Positions 21,718-32,528 of a stretch of DNA of 64,000 bases are shown here, piece by piece. The stretch comes from Amphiura filiformis. Lineage: Eukaryota > Echinodermata > Ophiuroidea > Amphilepidida > Amphiuridae. Every line of letters starts with the position of its first letter. The first letter of the stretch is position 1. A model generated the notes under the pieces. That model saw only the letters and a program-made list of their open reading frames with translations. It did not search any database and was not told where the DNA came from. The position numbers and the translations under genes were made by a program. Location of the stretch: NCBI RefSeq assembly GCF_039555335.1, contig NC_092636.1:59337991-59401990 (forward strand), read 5' to 3'.

Positions 21718-21772
21718 GCCCCGCCTACTTTTCCTGCCTTCTCGGCGACCCGGAAGTAACGTTTTCCATTGG
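21718..21772 (-). promoter_or_regulatory. CCAAT, ETS and GC-box cluster
   Basis: Reading the minus strand: CCAAT (21772-21768), ACTTCCGG (21757-21750) and GGCGGGGC (21725-21718) within 55 bases. This arrangement is common in TATA-less housekeeping promoters and sits where the minus-strand zinc-finger gene would start. Motif evidence only. Confidence 0.45.
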
Positions 21773-22620
21773 TTTGTGTGGTGCAAAAAGAGGAAATTAC
21801 CAATATTTGGCAACGAATTACAGGAATTCCAGTCGTAGATCTCGACTGAAATGGATATATATAGGTAAATAACACTTTCATTTATGCAATATCAAAAAAT
21901 TGTAGGAGATCTATTACCAGTTTGGTAGAAAATCGAGTTGAAATGTGGGCATGTTTTTGGTATGAATTGACAGGTTCGTATTAAACTCAATGGGAATCTC
22001 AAGCTTAGGCTAAATTTTAGTCTCGGCATTATACAACAATATTTTGTAAATTTTTCTCATAAATCGACTTGTCCATGTGTGGTATACACTCTCTTTTTCC
22101 ATTTTAATAGTTACGAATGGAAATTTTGGCCTTACTAGCGTAACGAGGTAATTGTCAGCGGTTACGGATTCTGCTCCCTCCGCCAGTAGTGCAAGACTGT
22201 GGAATTCGGCAATGTCGAGATAGTATTTTCACAAGTTCATAACCTAAAATGCACTTTATCACTGAGTGTCTCCCAACGAGTGTTTGTTTATTAATAACAA
22301 ATGTCTTCATTACAAAAGAAAACTTCCAAACCTGTTAATTTAGATTATAGTTTTGAATTCCCACACATAAGGGGGCTGGCATTTTCTTCCGAAGAAATTT
22401 ATGACCCCCCCTATCGCCGGCAACAATTTTTAGGACCCCCCTATCTTGGGTCGAAAAATTTTATGACCCCCCCTTCCACCTTCACAGACTCAAGACAAAT
22501 TATTTATTGCCGGAACTATTAAAGGTGCGGAGCGCACCAAAACTTATAGTGAAGAAAGTGCATGGAGCGTGTTAAATTTTTGTCTCGCCTGAATGTTCAG
22601 GGAGAGACTTAGTAATCACT

Positions 22621-22682
22621 ATGGTGTGTGTGTGTCCGTGTGTGGGGGTGTGTGGGCGTGTGTGCGTGTGTGCGTGTGTGTG
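22621..22682. repeat. (TG)n microsatellite
   Basis: Interrupted TG/GTGTGCG run just ahead of the satellite arrays. Confidence 0.9.
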
Positions 22683-22687
22683 TTCGG

Positions 22688-23425
22688 AAAAAGCTTGTGA
22701 ACGCGTTATCTTGAGAACCGTAAGCGCTATGATGATGAAACTTTATAGGGGGTAGCATGACCAGAGGGTGTCGACCTGATTAGATTTTGAGCGCAAAATA
22801 TGGTAATTAAGTACCTAATTTGCATAATTTATGCGTAATAAGCAAAATACCTTGTGAACAGATTATCTGGAGATCCGTATGGGGTACAGTGACGTAACTT
22901 GGTGGGGAGTAGCGTGGCCAGATGTTCTCGACCTGATTAGATTTTCAGCGTAAAATATGCTAATTAAGTACCTAATTTGCATAATTTATGCGTATTTGAT
23001 GCGTATCAAGCAAAAAAAACCTTGTGAACAGCTTATCTGGAGATCCGTATGGGGTACAGTGACGTAACTTGGTGGGGAGTAGCGTGGGCCAGAGGTTCTC
23101 GACCTGATTAGATTTTGAGCGTAAAATATGGTAATTAAGTACCTAATTTGCATAATATATGCGTAATAAGCAAAATACCTTGTGAACAGATTATCTGGAG
23201 ATCCGTATGGGGTACAGTGACGTAACTTGGTGAGGAGTAGCGGGGCCAGAGGTTCTCGACCTGATTAGATTTTGAGCGTAAAATATGGTAATTAAGTACC
23301 TAATTTGCATAATATATGCGCAATAAGCAAAATACCTTGTGAACAGATTATCTGGAGATCCGTATGGGGTACAGTGACGTAACTTGGTGGGGAGTTGCGT
23401 GGCCAGAGGTACTCGACCTGATTAG
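22688..23425 (+). repeat. Satellite A: about 4.5 units of 157-170 bp
   Basis: CCTTGTGAACAGATTATCTG and the CTCGACCTGATTAGATTTT block recur with starts near 22692, 22851, 23021, 23177 and 23334. Units differ by small indels, such as an extra ATTTGATGCGTATC in unit 2. Confidence 0.9.
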
Positions 23426-23432
23426 ATTTTCA

Positions 23433-23985
23433 TGAGGTCAAAGGTCACATACAAGGTCAAAGGTCAACTGAGGTCACCAAATCTTTTAATAATTAATTTT
23501 CAACTGTGCATCACATATCCCAATAACAGCTTGATCGGTCATGTAATTAAGGAAATATGACGACTTTAAGATAGTCGCTTTCTTTGTAAAGTATAGCAAA
23601 GTAGCACTTTCAATGAGTGATAACTCGTAAAGGAAGCATCTTTCTGTATTGATTTATTTGATGAAATAGTTCTTTGGTATTGCCAAATTTGATTTTTCAG
23701 CGCAACATACTTTTTCCAATTTATGAGGTCAAAGGTCACATACAAGGTCAAAGGTCAACTGAGGTCACCAAATCTTTTAATAATTAATTTTCAACTGTGC
23801 ATCACATATCCCAATAACAGCTTGATCGGTCATGTAATTAAGGAAATATGACGACTTTAAGATAGCCGCTTTCCATGTAAAGTATAGCAAAGTAGCACTT
23901 TCAATGAGTGATAACTCGTAAAGGAAGCATCTTTCTGTTTTGATTTATTACTTTGATGAAATAGTTCTTTGGTTTTGCCAAATTT
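23433..23985 (+). repeat. Satellite B: two 290-bp units with paired AGGTCA motifs
   Basis: TGAGGTCAAAGGTCACATAC starts at 23433 and 23723. Each unit holds two AGGTCAAAGGTCA direct repeats (DR1 spacing) within 40 bp, followed by a shared unique block. Confidence 0.9.
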
Positions 23986-24725
23986 TTGGAAGGTCATTAC
24001 AGGGTCATCCGAGGTCACTCAGGGGTCATCTGAGGTCAAGTTATTAAAAACTTGTATGGGCATGAAACTTGGTGGGTACAGTCATCATTTAAAGTCAAAT
24101 TTTTGGAAGGTCATTTTGGGGTCACCAGGGGTCATCTGAGGTCAAATTAGTAAAAACTGTCGTATGGACATGAAACTTGGTGGGTACAGTCAACATTTAA
24201 AGCCAAATTTTTGGAAGGTCATTTTGGGGTCACCAGGGGTCATCTGAGGTCAAATTAGTAAAAACTGTCGTATGGACATGAAACTTGGTGGGTACACTCA
24301 ACATTTCAAGCCAAATTTTTGGAAGGTCATTTCAGGGTCATCTGAGGTCAAATTAGTAAAAACTGTTGGATGGACATGGAACTTGGTGGGTACAGTCAAC
24401 ATTTAAAGCCAAATATTTGGAAGGTAATTTCGGAGTCACCAGGGGTCATCTGAGGACAAATTAGTAAAAACTTGTATGGGCATGAAACTTGATGGGTACA
24501 GTCAACATTTAAAGCCAAATTTTTGGAAGGTCATTTCGAGGCCACCAGGGGTCATCTGAGGTCAAATTAGTAAAACTGTCTTATGGGCATGAAACTTAGC
24601 ACGAGGGGTACAGTCAACATTTAGAGCCAAAATTTTAGAAGGTCATTTCAGGGCCACCAGGGTCATCTGAGGTCATATTAGTAAAAACTGTTGCATGGGC
24701 ATGAAACTTGGTGGGTACAGTTACC
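23983..24725 (+). repeat. Satellite C: seven units of about 100-117 bp
   Basis: TTTTTGGAAGGTCATT-type starts recur near 23983, 24100, 24208, 24316, 24415, 24518 and 24631, each followed by AGGGGTCATCTGAGGTCAAA and ATGAAACTTGGTGGGTACAG. TGAGGTCA recurs in most units. Confidence 0.9.
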
Positions 24726-25182
24726 ATCGGCCAGATAATCGTGCCCAGCCGATAACCGCCAAATTCATTTACCTCTCTACCAACAGTTATCGCAAAAGCA
24801 GGCGGTCACAAAAGCAGGCGAGACTCGTGGTTCGAGAACCGCCTTGTTTATTGTAAGTATTAAACTGTAAAGAAGGCCTTTGCATAGATTGTACGCACAT
24901 TTCGATTGGGAAGTTAGAGCATGCGCGCATAGTCACCAGCCCTTCATAATTCTGTAACCCCCCCTATTTTGGGTGTTAACAAAATTATAACCCCCCTATT
25001 TTTTGTCTGAAACTTCTATGACCCCCTGTATTTTTGGGACCCCCTTCCGAAGAAAATGCCAGCCCCTAACCACCTTCAAAATACAAAACACTGATTTGTT
25101 TACCTCTTTGATGAAGTATGTATTTATACTACTACTGTACGTGTAATTTTTTTTTTGTTAAATATTTTTAAAACTGCATTTA

Positions 25183-25605
25183 GGGGTTGTGCAATAATTA
25201 TGAGCTCCGGGGGGGGGGTAAAATTTCCAAACGACTCGCCAAAAATTGCTTGCCCCCCCCCCCCCCCTCGGCATGCCAAAATCGCTTGCCCCACCTCTTG
25301 GCCCGTCAAAAAATCTTTACCCCCCCTCCCTTTGCACATGCCAAATTTTTGGGATCCCAATTTGCAAACCTTAAATGGTCTATATAATTATGTACATGTT
25401 GCGAGTGCAGCGAGCAGAAAAATTTGCATATTTAAGCGTTTCCGTACAATTTTCCTAAGCCTTTTTAGAGCGTTTTATTTAAAAGGCGCCCCAAGAATGT
25501 GTGCCAAAAATCATTTGCCTCTCCCCCTTTCGGCTCACCAAAAATATCTTGTCCCCCCTATTTTACCCTCGCCAGGGCTCATAATTTTGCACATTGCACA
25601 GCCCC
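25183..25605. mobile_element. Harbinger-like MITE, GGGGTTGTGCAATAATTATG ends, TTA TSD
   Basis: TTA at 25180-25182 and 25606-25608 flanks inverted termini. The interior is C-run rich with TGCCAAAAATnnCTTGCCCC repeats and the GCGAGTGCAGCGAGCAG block, matching 30928-31321. Confidence 0.8.
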
Positions 25606-25688
25606 TTAGTGAAAAAGTAAGTCTGTAATTAGAAATTTAAGGACCTAGGGCTAGGAATATAAAAGTGAAATGAAGGGGGGGGGAAATA

Positions 25689-25942
25689 AGGACCGTTCAC
25701 AAACACTTGTAACAGGGGGGATTGGGGGAAAAAGGGGTCTGAAATACTTTTCAGGGCCCCCTAATATTATTTTCAGGGCCCCCTTTTTGGCCATGATAAA
25801 TGAATGTCAACCCTATAGAAAACAGTGTACCGGTAATTAATGTTCTACAAGAACAAGGTGAAATTTTTAAAGCCCCCCCCCCCCCTGGCAATTTTTCTTT
25901 TGGCATTAGGCCCCCCTGTTACAAGTGTTTGTGAACGTTCCC
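25689..25942. mobile_element. MITE with GACCGTTCACAAACACTTGT ends, copy 1
   Basis: The left end GGACCGTTCACAAACACTTG is mirrored by ACAAGTGTTTGTGAACGTTCC. The interior has CAGGGCCCCCT repeats. A second copy is at 31460-31681. Confidence 0.8.
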
Positions 25943-25959
25943 AAATATGACACCTAAAT

Positions 25960-26052
25960 GAACCCTGTGGTGTGCGACCGACTGGAGGTTAATAATTTGC
26001 CCCATAAATGAAATCACTCAGTGCTGAATGACACCGCACCACAGGGTTCAGG
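25960..26052. repeat. Short inverted repeat AACCCTGTGGTGTGC
   Basis: AACCCTGTGGTGTGC near 25963 is mirrored by GCACCACAGGGTT near 26047; a small MITE-like unit. Confidence 0.6.
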
Positions 26053-26302
26053 GGTAACATTCTCCAGTGACGAAACTAGACTTTTGCAATCAAGAGAACA
26101 GTTAGCTGGGGGTAAATCTGCCACCACCACCAAAGGGGGGGCTGGGGAAATGCTGATTTTTTATTGAAGAATGTGTTCATTTGGGGAAGTGTGAGTGGGG
26201 GCAAGGATTTCAAACAAAGCTGCTGTAACAGCCCCATGCGTATTGTGCCACTGTCCCAGCTCTACCCTAACAAATTTTCTATAATCATATTTTCCTTTTC
26301 AG

Positions 26303-26469
26303 ACCTGCCAAAAGATGAGAGCGACTGTACAAGTAACAAGCAACTGCCAGTCACCATTGACCAATGCTCCTGTGAGCCATTCCATGTCGCTTTTTGCAGC
26401 AGAGGCAGACAAAACAAAGGACTGAAAAGAAATAACGGAGTTCAAAAACGCACTTCACTATGTTGCTAA
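26303..26469 (+). CDS. Orphan candidate terminal exon
   Basis: A strong pyrimidine tract and AG (ATTTTCCTTTTCAG|ACCTGCC) precede an open stretch. One frame reads DLPKDESDCTSNKQLPVTID then QCSCEPFHVAFCSRG and stops at 26469; another reads TCQKMRATVQVTSNCQSPLT and stops near 26424. No upstream exon was identified. Could be the last exon of a + strand gene or a chance acceptor. Confidence 0.3.
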
Positions 26470-26749
26470 TTGAAGAACAATACTAGTATTAAAAGTCGGG
26501 ACTCATAAATTAGGTGTAATGGAATGTGTAAAAATTATTCAGATCTAGTATTAGAAATATTCAATCTAGACAGATTAGAATACAATTTAATTCAATTTAA
26601 TTTTAATTTAATGGATTAAAAATTGCTTAGATTGATTTTAACCCTTAAATTAAAATCAAATTAGATTGAATCGAATTGGATTTAAAAAAATCAAAGCGAT
26701 TTTAAAAATCGAATTAGATTGAATTCTAGATTGAATGTTTCTAATTAGA

Positions 26750-26937
26750 GAATAAAGGTATTGTTTTTAACCGCTGGAGTGCATCTATCGTCTCATATAA
26801 CACGGGCGACATCATTATTTTAAGTAAAACAATGAGGCGAAACCGAGTTGTTTTACGCCAAAAATAATGATGTCGCCCGTGTTATATGAGATGATAGATG
26901 CACGACAGCGGCTAAAAACAATACCTTTATTCTCATT
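26750..26937. mobile_element. MITE with about 75-bp inverted repeats
   Basis: GAATAAAGGTATTGTTTTTA with the following GTGCATCTATC/ATAACACGGGCGACATCATT block is mirrored at 26862-26937. The stretch before it (26510-26740) is a TTTAATTTAAT/GATTGAATT low-complexity run. Confidence 0.8.
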
Positions 26938-26939
26938 CT

Positions 26940-27670
26940 TAAACACTTCCAATTCAAATCAAAATATCAAAAGAATAATAATTATTACAAATTTTAATCA
27001 AATTAAATCCTACATTTTGCAAGGAATTATACCTAGGGCTTAAAATCAATCAGTCCTGTTGTTGCTATGCACCTCTGATTGGTTCAAATAGCGAGTACGC
27101 GTATCGCATCGATGCACACGCGCTGACCCGTGTGATATCATGTCATATCACACGGGTAAGAACCAATAAGATTGCAGGAACATTCTCAAGTGTAAAAGAA
27201 TAGATTAGAATTCAGTTAAATTTCATTTAAATGTTTTAATCCAATTTTGGACTTGTCTCTGATTACAATCACTAGTAGACTGATTTTTTTTTAGTTTGAG
27301 GAATTTGTAGGGAACGTATACTGTATGGATATCTTCCATCACACAATAGTAGAGGCTAGTAAAAAAATTCCCATCATTTATTTGCTATTTAGTAGGTGGG
27401 ATGAACTATTTTGGTTTGATTGTTTATTGATGCCAAACACAAGCAAACACAGAACTTCTTCATACTTTTTAATTAAAAAATAGTGCTTTTTATTTTTTTA
27501 ATTTCTTACAAATCTCAAATTAAACAGTTATCAAAACTACATACCGGCCGTATTCACCATGCTTTCTTGTTGTGTTTTTTCATGAACTCTTGTCTTTTTT
27601 TATATAGTGTAAAAATAACTTAAGTAATGAATTGCAAGTACAAAAAGATCATTTCTATTGTCTATTGGCA
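26940..27670. other. Intergenic, AT-rich
   Basis: Contains a 29-bp palindrome (27128-27156, ACCCGTGTGATATCATG core). Nothing else recognised. Confidence 0.4.
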
Positions 27671-27672
27671 GT

Positions 27673-27830
27673 CACTAGTCTTTGGGAAGGCTTGTGTGCA
27701 GGCCTCAAATTTCAATGTTTTTTTTTTTTTGGGGGGGGGCTTGAAAATGGGTGCCCCCCAAAAAAAACCCATTGAAATTCGAGGCCTGCACCCAAGCCTC
27801 CCCAATTTCCCAAAAGACTAGCGAGGGCAC
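27673..27830. repeat. Foldback around a T/G homopolymer centre
   Basis: ACTAGTCTTTGGGAAGGCTT and GGCCTCAAATTTCAATG are mirrored by CATTGAAATTCGAGGCC and CCCAAAAGACTAGC. Reading frames on either strand here are by-products. Confidence 0.75.
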
Positions 27831-28492
27831 CAAGGCCAACAAGTGATGAAGAATGCCTTGAAAATGATATGGGGCACCAAAGCCAAAACTGAAATAGGGC
27901 ACACAATGGCCTTGGTGGCCTCACTGCAATTCAAGCCCTACTTAATATGGTACTTTCACAAAAGACTAGCATTGACTGACACCTGCCAATGCTAGTCTTC
28001 ATGAAATAAATAGTTTGTCTGCCAAAAATAAAGCATTTACAAGTCGAAGATTTAGGACCAGAAGGCCCTATCTGCAATAGCTGACGGGTGTCATATTTTA
28101 GATATGTACACTACATAATGCAAAAATTATTGAGATGTCTACATGGCAGCTATTGCAATTGGGGCCTTCTGGACTTAAACCCTTGAAGTGGATATTTAAT
28201 TATTGGAATGAAGGTACACCTTACCCATCACTGCCCACCCACACCCACCGGAACCCTGGCTATTCATTAGTTTGCCTCAAGTTCGGTAGTGACGTTGGTG
28301 CAAAATTTTGTGGGACGGGGTGGAGTATTGAATCGCACTCGTAAAGTTATAATTGCGTAGAGCGCACATGTACTACAATGTTGGTTTTAGGGCTCTCAAC
28401 TAACAGGTAATTATGTACCTGGGTACATGTACCTGATTGAATTTTCGGGTGGGAATCTGGGTACTCGAAAATAAAAAATAAAAATCCAAAAA

Positions 28493-28574
28493 AATTACTT
28501 TTGCTTCTATTGAACAGGCAGGGACAAATTGAATTAGTATGCATTGCTAGCTGTTCAATAGAAGCAAAAGTAAT
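28493..28574. repeat. 23-bp perfect stem hairpin
   Basis: TTACTTTTGCTTCTATTGAA..CAG is exactly mirrored after a loop of about 36 bases. The size resembles a pre-miRNA or minimal MITE; no other copy was noticed. Confidence 0.75.
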
Positions 28575-28618
28575 ATTATTAAAATGTACAACTTAATCAA
28601 ATTTAAATTTTTTTTTTT

Positions 28619-29974
28619 ATATGACATGGTCTCAGATTTGAAGCAGGTTTTACTGCCAAAGTGTGTAAAAATTCACTCCAGAGTGAAAATAGCTATGTTT
28701 AATTTCTAAGGTGTCTTTTCTAGGGTAAAATTGTTTGTAGAACATGATTTTTTTGTCAAAACGCGTGCATCGTACATCGTTTTGCTACAAAATATTGATT
28801 TGTGGCCGATTTTGCCCGAAAAATGCACTTTTGGGTGACAAAAATTTTCACATGCCAACTTTGTATACTCATAGAGTCTACAATATACATAGATATGGCC
28901 CTTTAAAATGTTAACATATCAGCTGAGGGTACTATTTGATGGATTCAGGTATTTGTTTTGTGATTGACTTAATCATTTGCGTGCCAGAATCATTCAAATA
29001 TGACATGCCTCGTGACAATTGACATGCCAAAATAAGCTGTTTTCGGCAAAAAAATTTATTTGAAAAATCATAACTCTAGATAGGAAGGTGCTACAGTGAT
29101 GGTTGACCTACCAGTCTATGCAGTATTGAATGGGCTTTCATTTGATACCTAACTTTGTTCATTTTAACTAAGGGAAAAACTTGCAAAATGTAAAAATGTT
29201 TCCCCTACCCCTTAAATTTTTGATGTGTGTAAAAATTCCGCCATTTATAAAAATTGGGATTACAAGAAAACTACAAGAGCTATAGGCTTGAAAAACTAAT
29301 CAGTTATGCACAGTATAAGTTCCTACTTGGGTATAACATTATTATCTTTCCATTCCTTCTCAATTTTCTTTTCTAATTTTTTTAACAATTTGTGACATCT
29401 GTAAATTACGTAAAATTTGGCATTTTGAAAAATCGCAAAAAAAAAAATATGAGGGCGACATGTTTAAAAAACTAATCAGTTATTCCCATGATGCAGTACT
29501 ACAGGGATATAGTACCAAACTTGTGCTAAAATGCATATTTTTTTAGTTCTAATTTTTTTAACAAATTGACACGCCACCCCATTTTTGAGCAAAAACGGGA
29601 ACAATTAGTACCTGTAATATTGCGCAATCATGTGACCTATATTCAATGTGTGTGCACCAATCAGATGTCAGACTTGCACTACAACATGATGTGAGCCTTG
29701 CAGAGCCTTTATAAGTGTGCCAATAGAGTTCAAATATGTTGTGATGATGTTGTCACTTATGGATCTCATATTTTTATTTCCGTCAAAAGCATATGCCTCT
29801 ACTGTAATGCTCATATCAGGAAAACAATGACAGATTGTGCATTTCTGACTTCAGAAATGAATTCTGCACAAAATTTCAGTCTAGAAAACATATTAAAAAC
29901 AATATTTTTTGAAACTTTATATTTTGCCATTTTTGGCAGTCAAACCTGCTTCAAATCTGAAACCGTGTCATATA
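28619..29974. mobile_element. 1.36-kb inverted-repeat element
   Basis: ATATGACATGGTCTCAGATT..GAAGCAGGTTT..ACTGCC is mirrored by GGCAGTCAAACCTGCTTCAA..ATCTGAAACCGTGTCATAT at 29936-29974. The AT-rich interior has no transposase. TSD not resolved. Confidence 0.7.
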
Positions 29975-29999
29975 GCAGTATTTCTCTGGTTTCCAACCT

Positions 30000-30920
30000 C
30001 AAATAACAAGTAATTTAAAGCCTATAACTGCCAGGTTATTTTTTCAAATTTTGTTTTAAAAAAATTGGCATTTTTCAGGTACTTTGACCCGGGTAGGCCA
30101 AGAACAGGCGGGAACTCGGAATTGGTGAGAGCCTTAGTTGGTTTGTAATGGCACAACCGCGAAAAGACATTGATGTCATTAGGCCTACCTAACTTGAGGC
30201 GAACCAAATAAAAATGCCTGCACATTGAACATTTCCAATCATTCTGTGCTATAATTTACAGTCTACAAAATGTATGGAACTCTGCATTGTACTTGTAGGC
30301 ATCACATGTCATGATGTCAGTGTCACTTGTTGAGGTGAGGTCTTTATTGTTTTTATAATTGGAGTTCATATTTACTACTGCATCGTGCATGTAGTTAGTT
30401 TATGCACAACATGTATTGCTATGCAAGTACGGTATTTAATTTCTTTTAAAATGTTCAACCTCCAGATAAGATTTTTCTTCAAAAATTAAATTGTTGACTT
30501 TATCGGTCCAGCAGCATGTTGGGAGAGTTTTAAAAGCATGCAACAGATGGTTTACAGATGCCAGCTGTTCGCTTCCAAATCATTATCTTTTCGGTCTTTC
30601 AAGAATTGCGCCATTATCCTCAGTTGTTCTACTGCACCTGGAAATGAGAATAAAATAAATTGTAAAATAATATTAGCCAATGATAAATTACAAATTATTA
30701 TCCATGTATCAGGATTATAGACTGCCTTTTACCATGGACAGCATCCAGCGATGCTTTTAGTTTCATTCTTTTAACTCAGATGCACTCGCTTTAAAAATTG
30801 AAAATCACATTGCCACAATTTATTAAAAATTCCTGTAGTAGGTTGCAGAAGAGAAGAAAAATGGCGATACAGATCACCGTGGTGAAAAATGATGCATTAC
30901 TTGCTTTTTTGTACAGTAAC
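30000..30920. other. Intergenic, nothing recognised
   Basis: AT-rich sequence without exon signals that could be joined in phase and without element ends. Confidence 0.4.
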
Positions 30921-30927
30921 TGAGTAA

Positions 30928-31321
30928 GGGGCTGTGCAATAATTATGAGCCCTGGGGAGGGGGGGGCAAGAAATGTTTGGCGAGCAGAAAGGGGTGGGGC
31001 AAGCAATTTTGGCAAGCCAAGAGGGAGGGGCAAACGATTTGTGGCACATTCATGGGGCACCTTTTAAATAAAAGGCTAATGGAAAACAGGACGGAAACGC
31101 TTAAATATGTAAATGTTCCTGCTCGCTGCGCTCGCAACATATGTATCTAGACCATTTGAGGTTTGTAAATTGGGATCCCAAAAATTTGGCATACGAAAGG
31201 GGGGGGCAAAGAATTTTTGGCAGGCCGAGAGGGGGAAGCGAATTTTGGCGGGGCGAGAAGGGGGGGGAAGGATTTTAGCAAGCCGTTTGAAATCCCCGGT
31301 TCATAATTATTGCACAGCCCC
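30928..31321. mobile_element. Harbinger-like MITE, copy in opposite interior orientation
   Basis: GGGGCTGTGCAATAATTATG and complementary ..CATAATTATTGCACAGCCCC ends. The interior GGGGCAAG..TTTGG motifs and TCGCTGCGCTCGCAACAT are the reverse complement of 25183-25605. Flanks are TAA and TAT, an imperfect 3-bp TSD. Confidence 0.8.
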
Positions 31322-31459
31322 TATGTCAATGATGGCTGCACAAATATGCAGAATTTGAAAACAGTCATTTGCCCATAACTTAGCTAATTTTTGACATACT
31401 GACATGGTTTTTTTTTAGTTAAATCATCACCTTTTTAAACAAAATAATTAAATGTAAAG

Positions 31460-31681
31460 GGCCGTTCACAAACACTTGTATTAAAGGGGGGACTTTACAG
31501 ACCTCGAAAATTTCAGGCCCCCCCTTATGACATGAAAATTATGGGTCAACCCCATAGAAAAGCATATAAACTCAATTTTTCCAAGAAAATTTGTGGTCAT
31601 TTTTTTCAGGGCCCTCCCCCCCCTTAGGAGGGTCAAAAAATTCAGGGCCCCCTTTTGCATTTTTAAGTGTTTGTGAACGGT
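31460..31681. mobile_element. MITE with GCCGTTCACAAACACTTGT ends, copy 2
   Basis: Same termini and GGGCCCCC interior as 25689-25942; right end AAGTGTTTGTGAACGG. Confidence 0.8.
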
Positions 31682-32528
31682 AGTAATGGTTAAAATATAA
31701 AGAAACCCACCTTGCAGAGTCGTGTACCCGGTACCATGTGTACACAATTCAATTGCACAACAAGCAACACAATCCAACATTCTCTCAGCATGCTCAGCTA
31801 GCTGTACACACAGATAAAGGTATGATCAATGCATATGAAAACACACGGGCAGTGCAGTACATACATGGTGGTGGTCAATGGAACAAATCTCGTGGCTTTT
31901 GACTAACACACGCGTCGCGTCACGTCACGTCACGTCACGTCACGTCACGTCACGTTGATATCTTCTTAAAAGTTACAAACAAACCTTGACCTCTATCAAG
32001 CTGGGGGGGCATTGGGTGAATGCACCCGAGGTGGGCCACATAACACCCCGCCCAACGAACTGGGTACCGTTGGGTCCCTCAATTCTCTGTTTTCAACTCC
32101 TATTTTCCTATTTTATTTTTATTTGATAAAAACTTTCCCGGAAACCTTTTTCCCTTCGCCACTTAGTTTGTATTTCTTTTGCCAATTGAGAATGCTTGAC
32201 AACCACCTGTATTTACTGCCTTTTTGACAACCCGATCCAATCACCCAAAACAAGCCAGAACTCAACATGACCCTTGTTTGCACCCCAATCAATGTTTCGC
32301 TTAGCACATACCATGAACATGCACTAGGAACTTCCATTGAAAAGACCCGATATGAATGCATGGGATACGCGTGGCTATTTATAAACTGTGAAAAATACCC
32401 CGGGCCGTATTCTCGCAAAGGAGCTAACACCCGTCCCAGGACACACCCCGGCCCCGCAGAAAAACCCGCAGATGCCACGAAAAAATGAACAACACAACCG
32501 CGCAATAACATGACCCAGCCGGTGACAT

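Larger units (their letters stand above)
22371..25066. mobile_element. Harbinger-like element (TAA TSD) filled with satellite arrays
   Basis: Termini GGGGGCTGGCATTTTCTTCC and its complement (..GAAAATGCCAGCCCC) are flanked by TAA at 22368-22370 and 25067-25069. Subterminal TATGACCCCCCCTAT-like reiterations occur on both sides, as in the element at 6059-7332. No transposase is present; the interior is three different tandem arrays (listed separately), possibly part of a nested element bounded by GTCTCGCCTG (22592) and CAGGCGAGAC (24807). Confidence 0.75.

Noticed and set aside
22688-24725. Possible CRISPR-like array
   Set aside because: Eukaryotic context, and units are adjacent tandem satellites without unique spacers of fixed length.
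25155-25628. 157-codon Pro-rich frame
   Set aside because: Lies across a MITE with C homopolymers; proline runs come from the C tracts.
32119-32511. 130-codon minus-strand frame within the TIR element
   Set aside because: No transposase or other motif and no relation to known families; probably chance.
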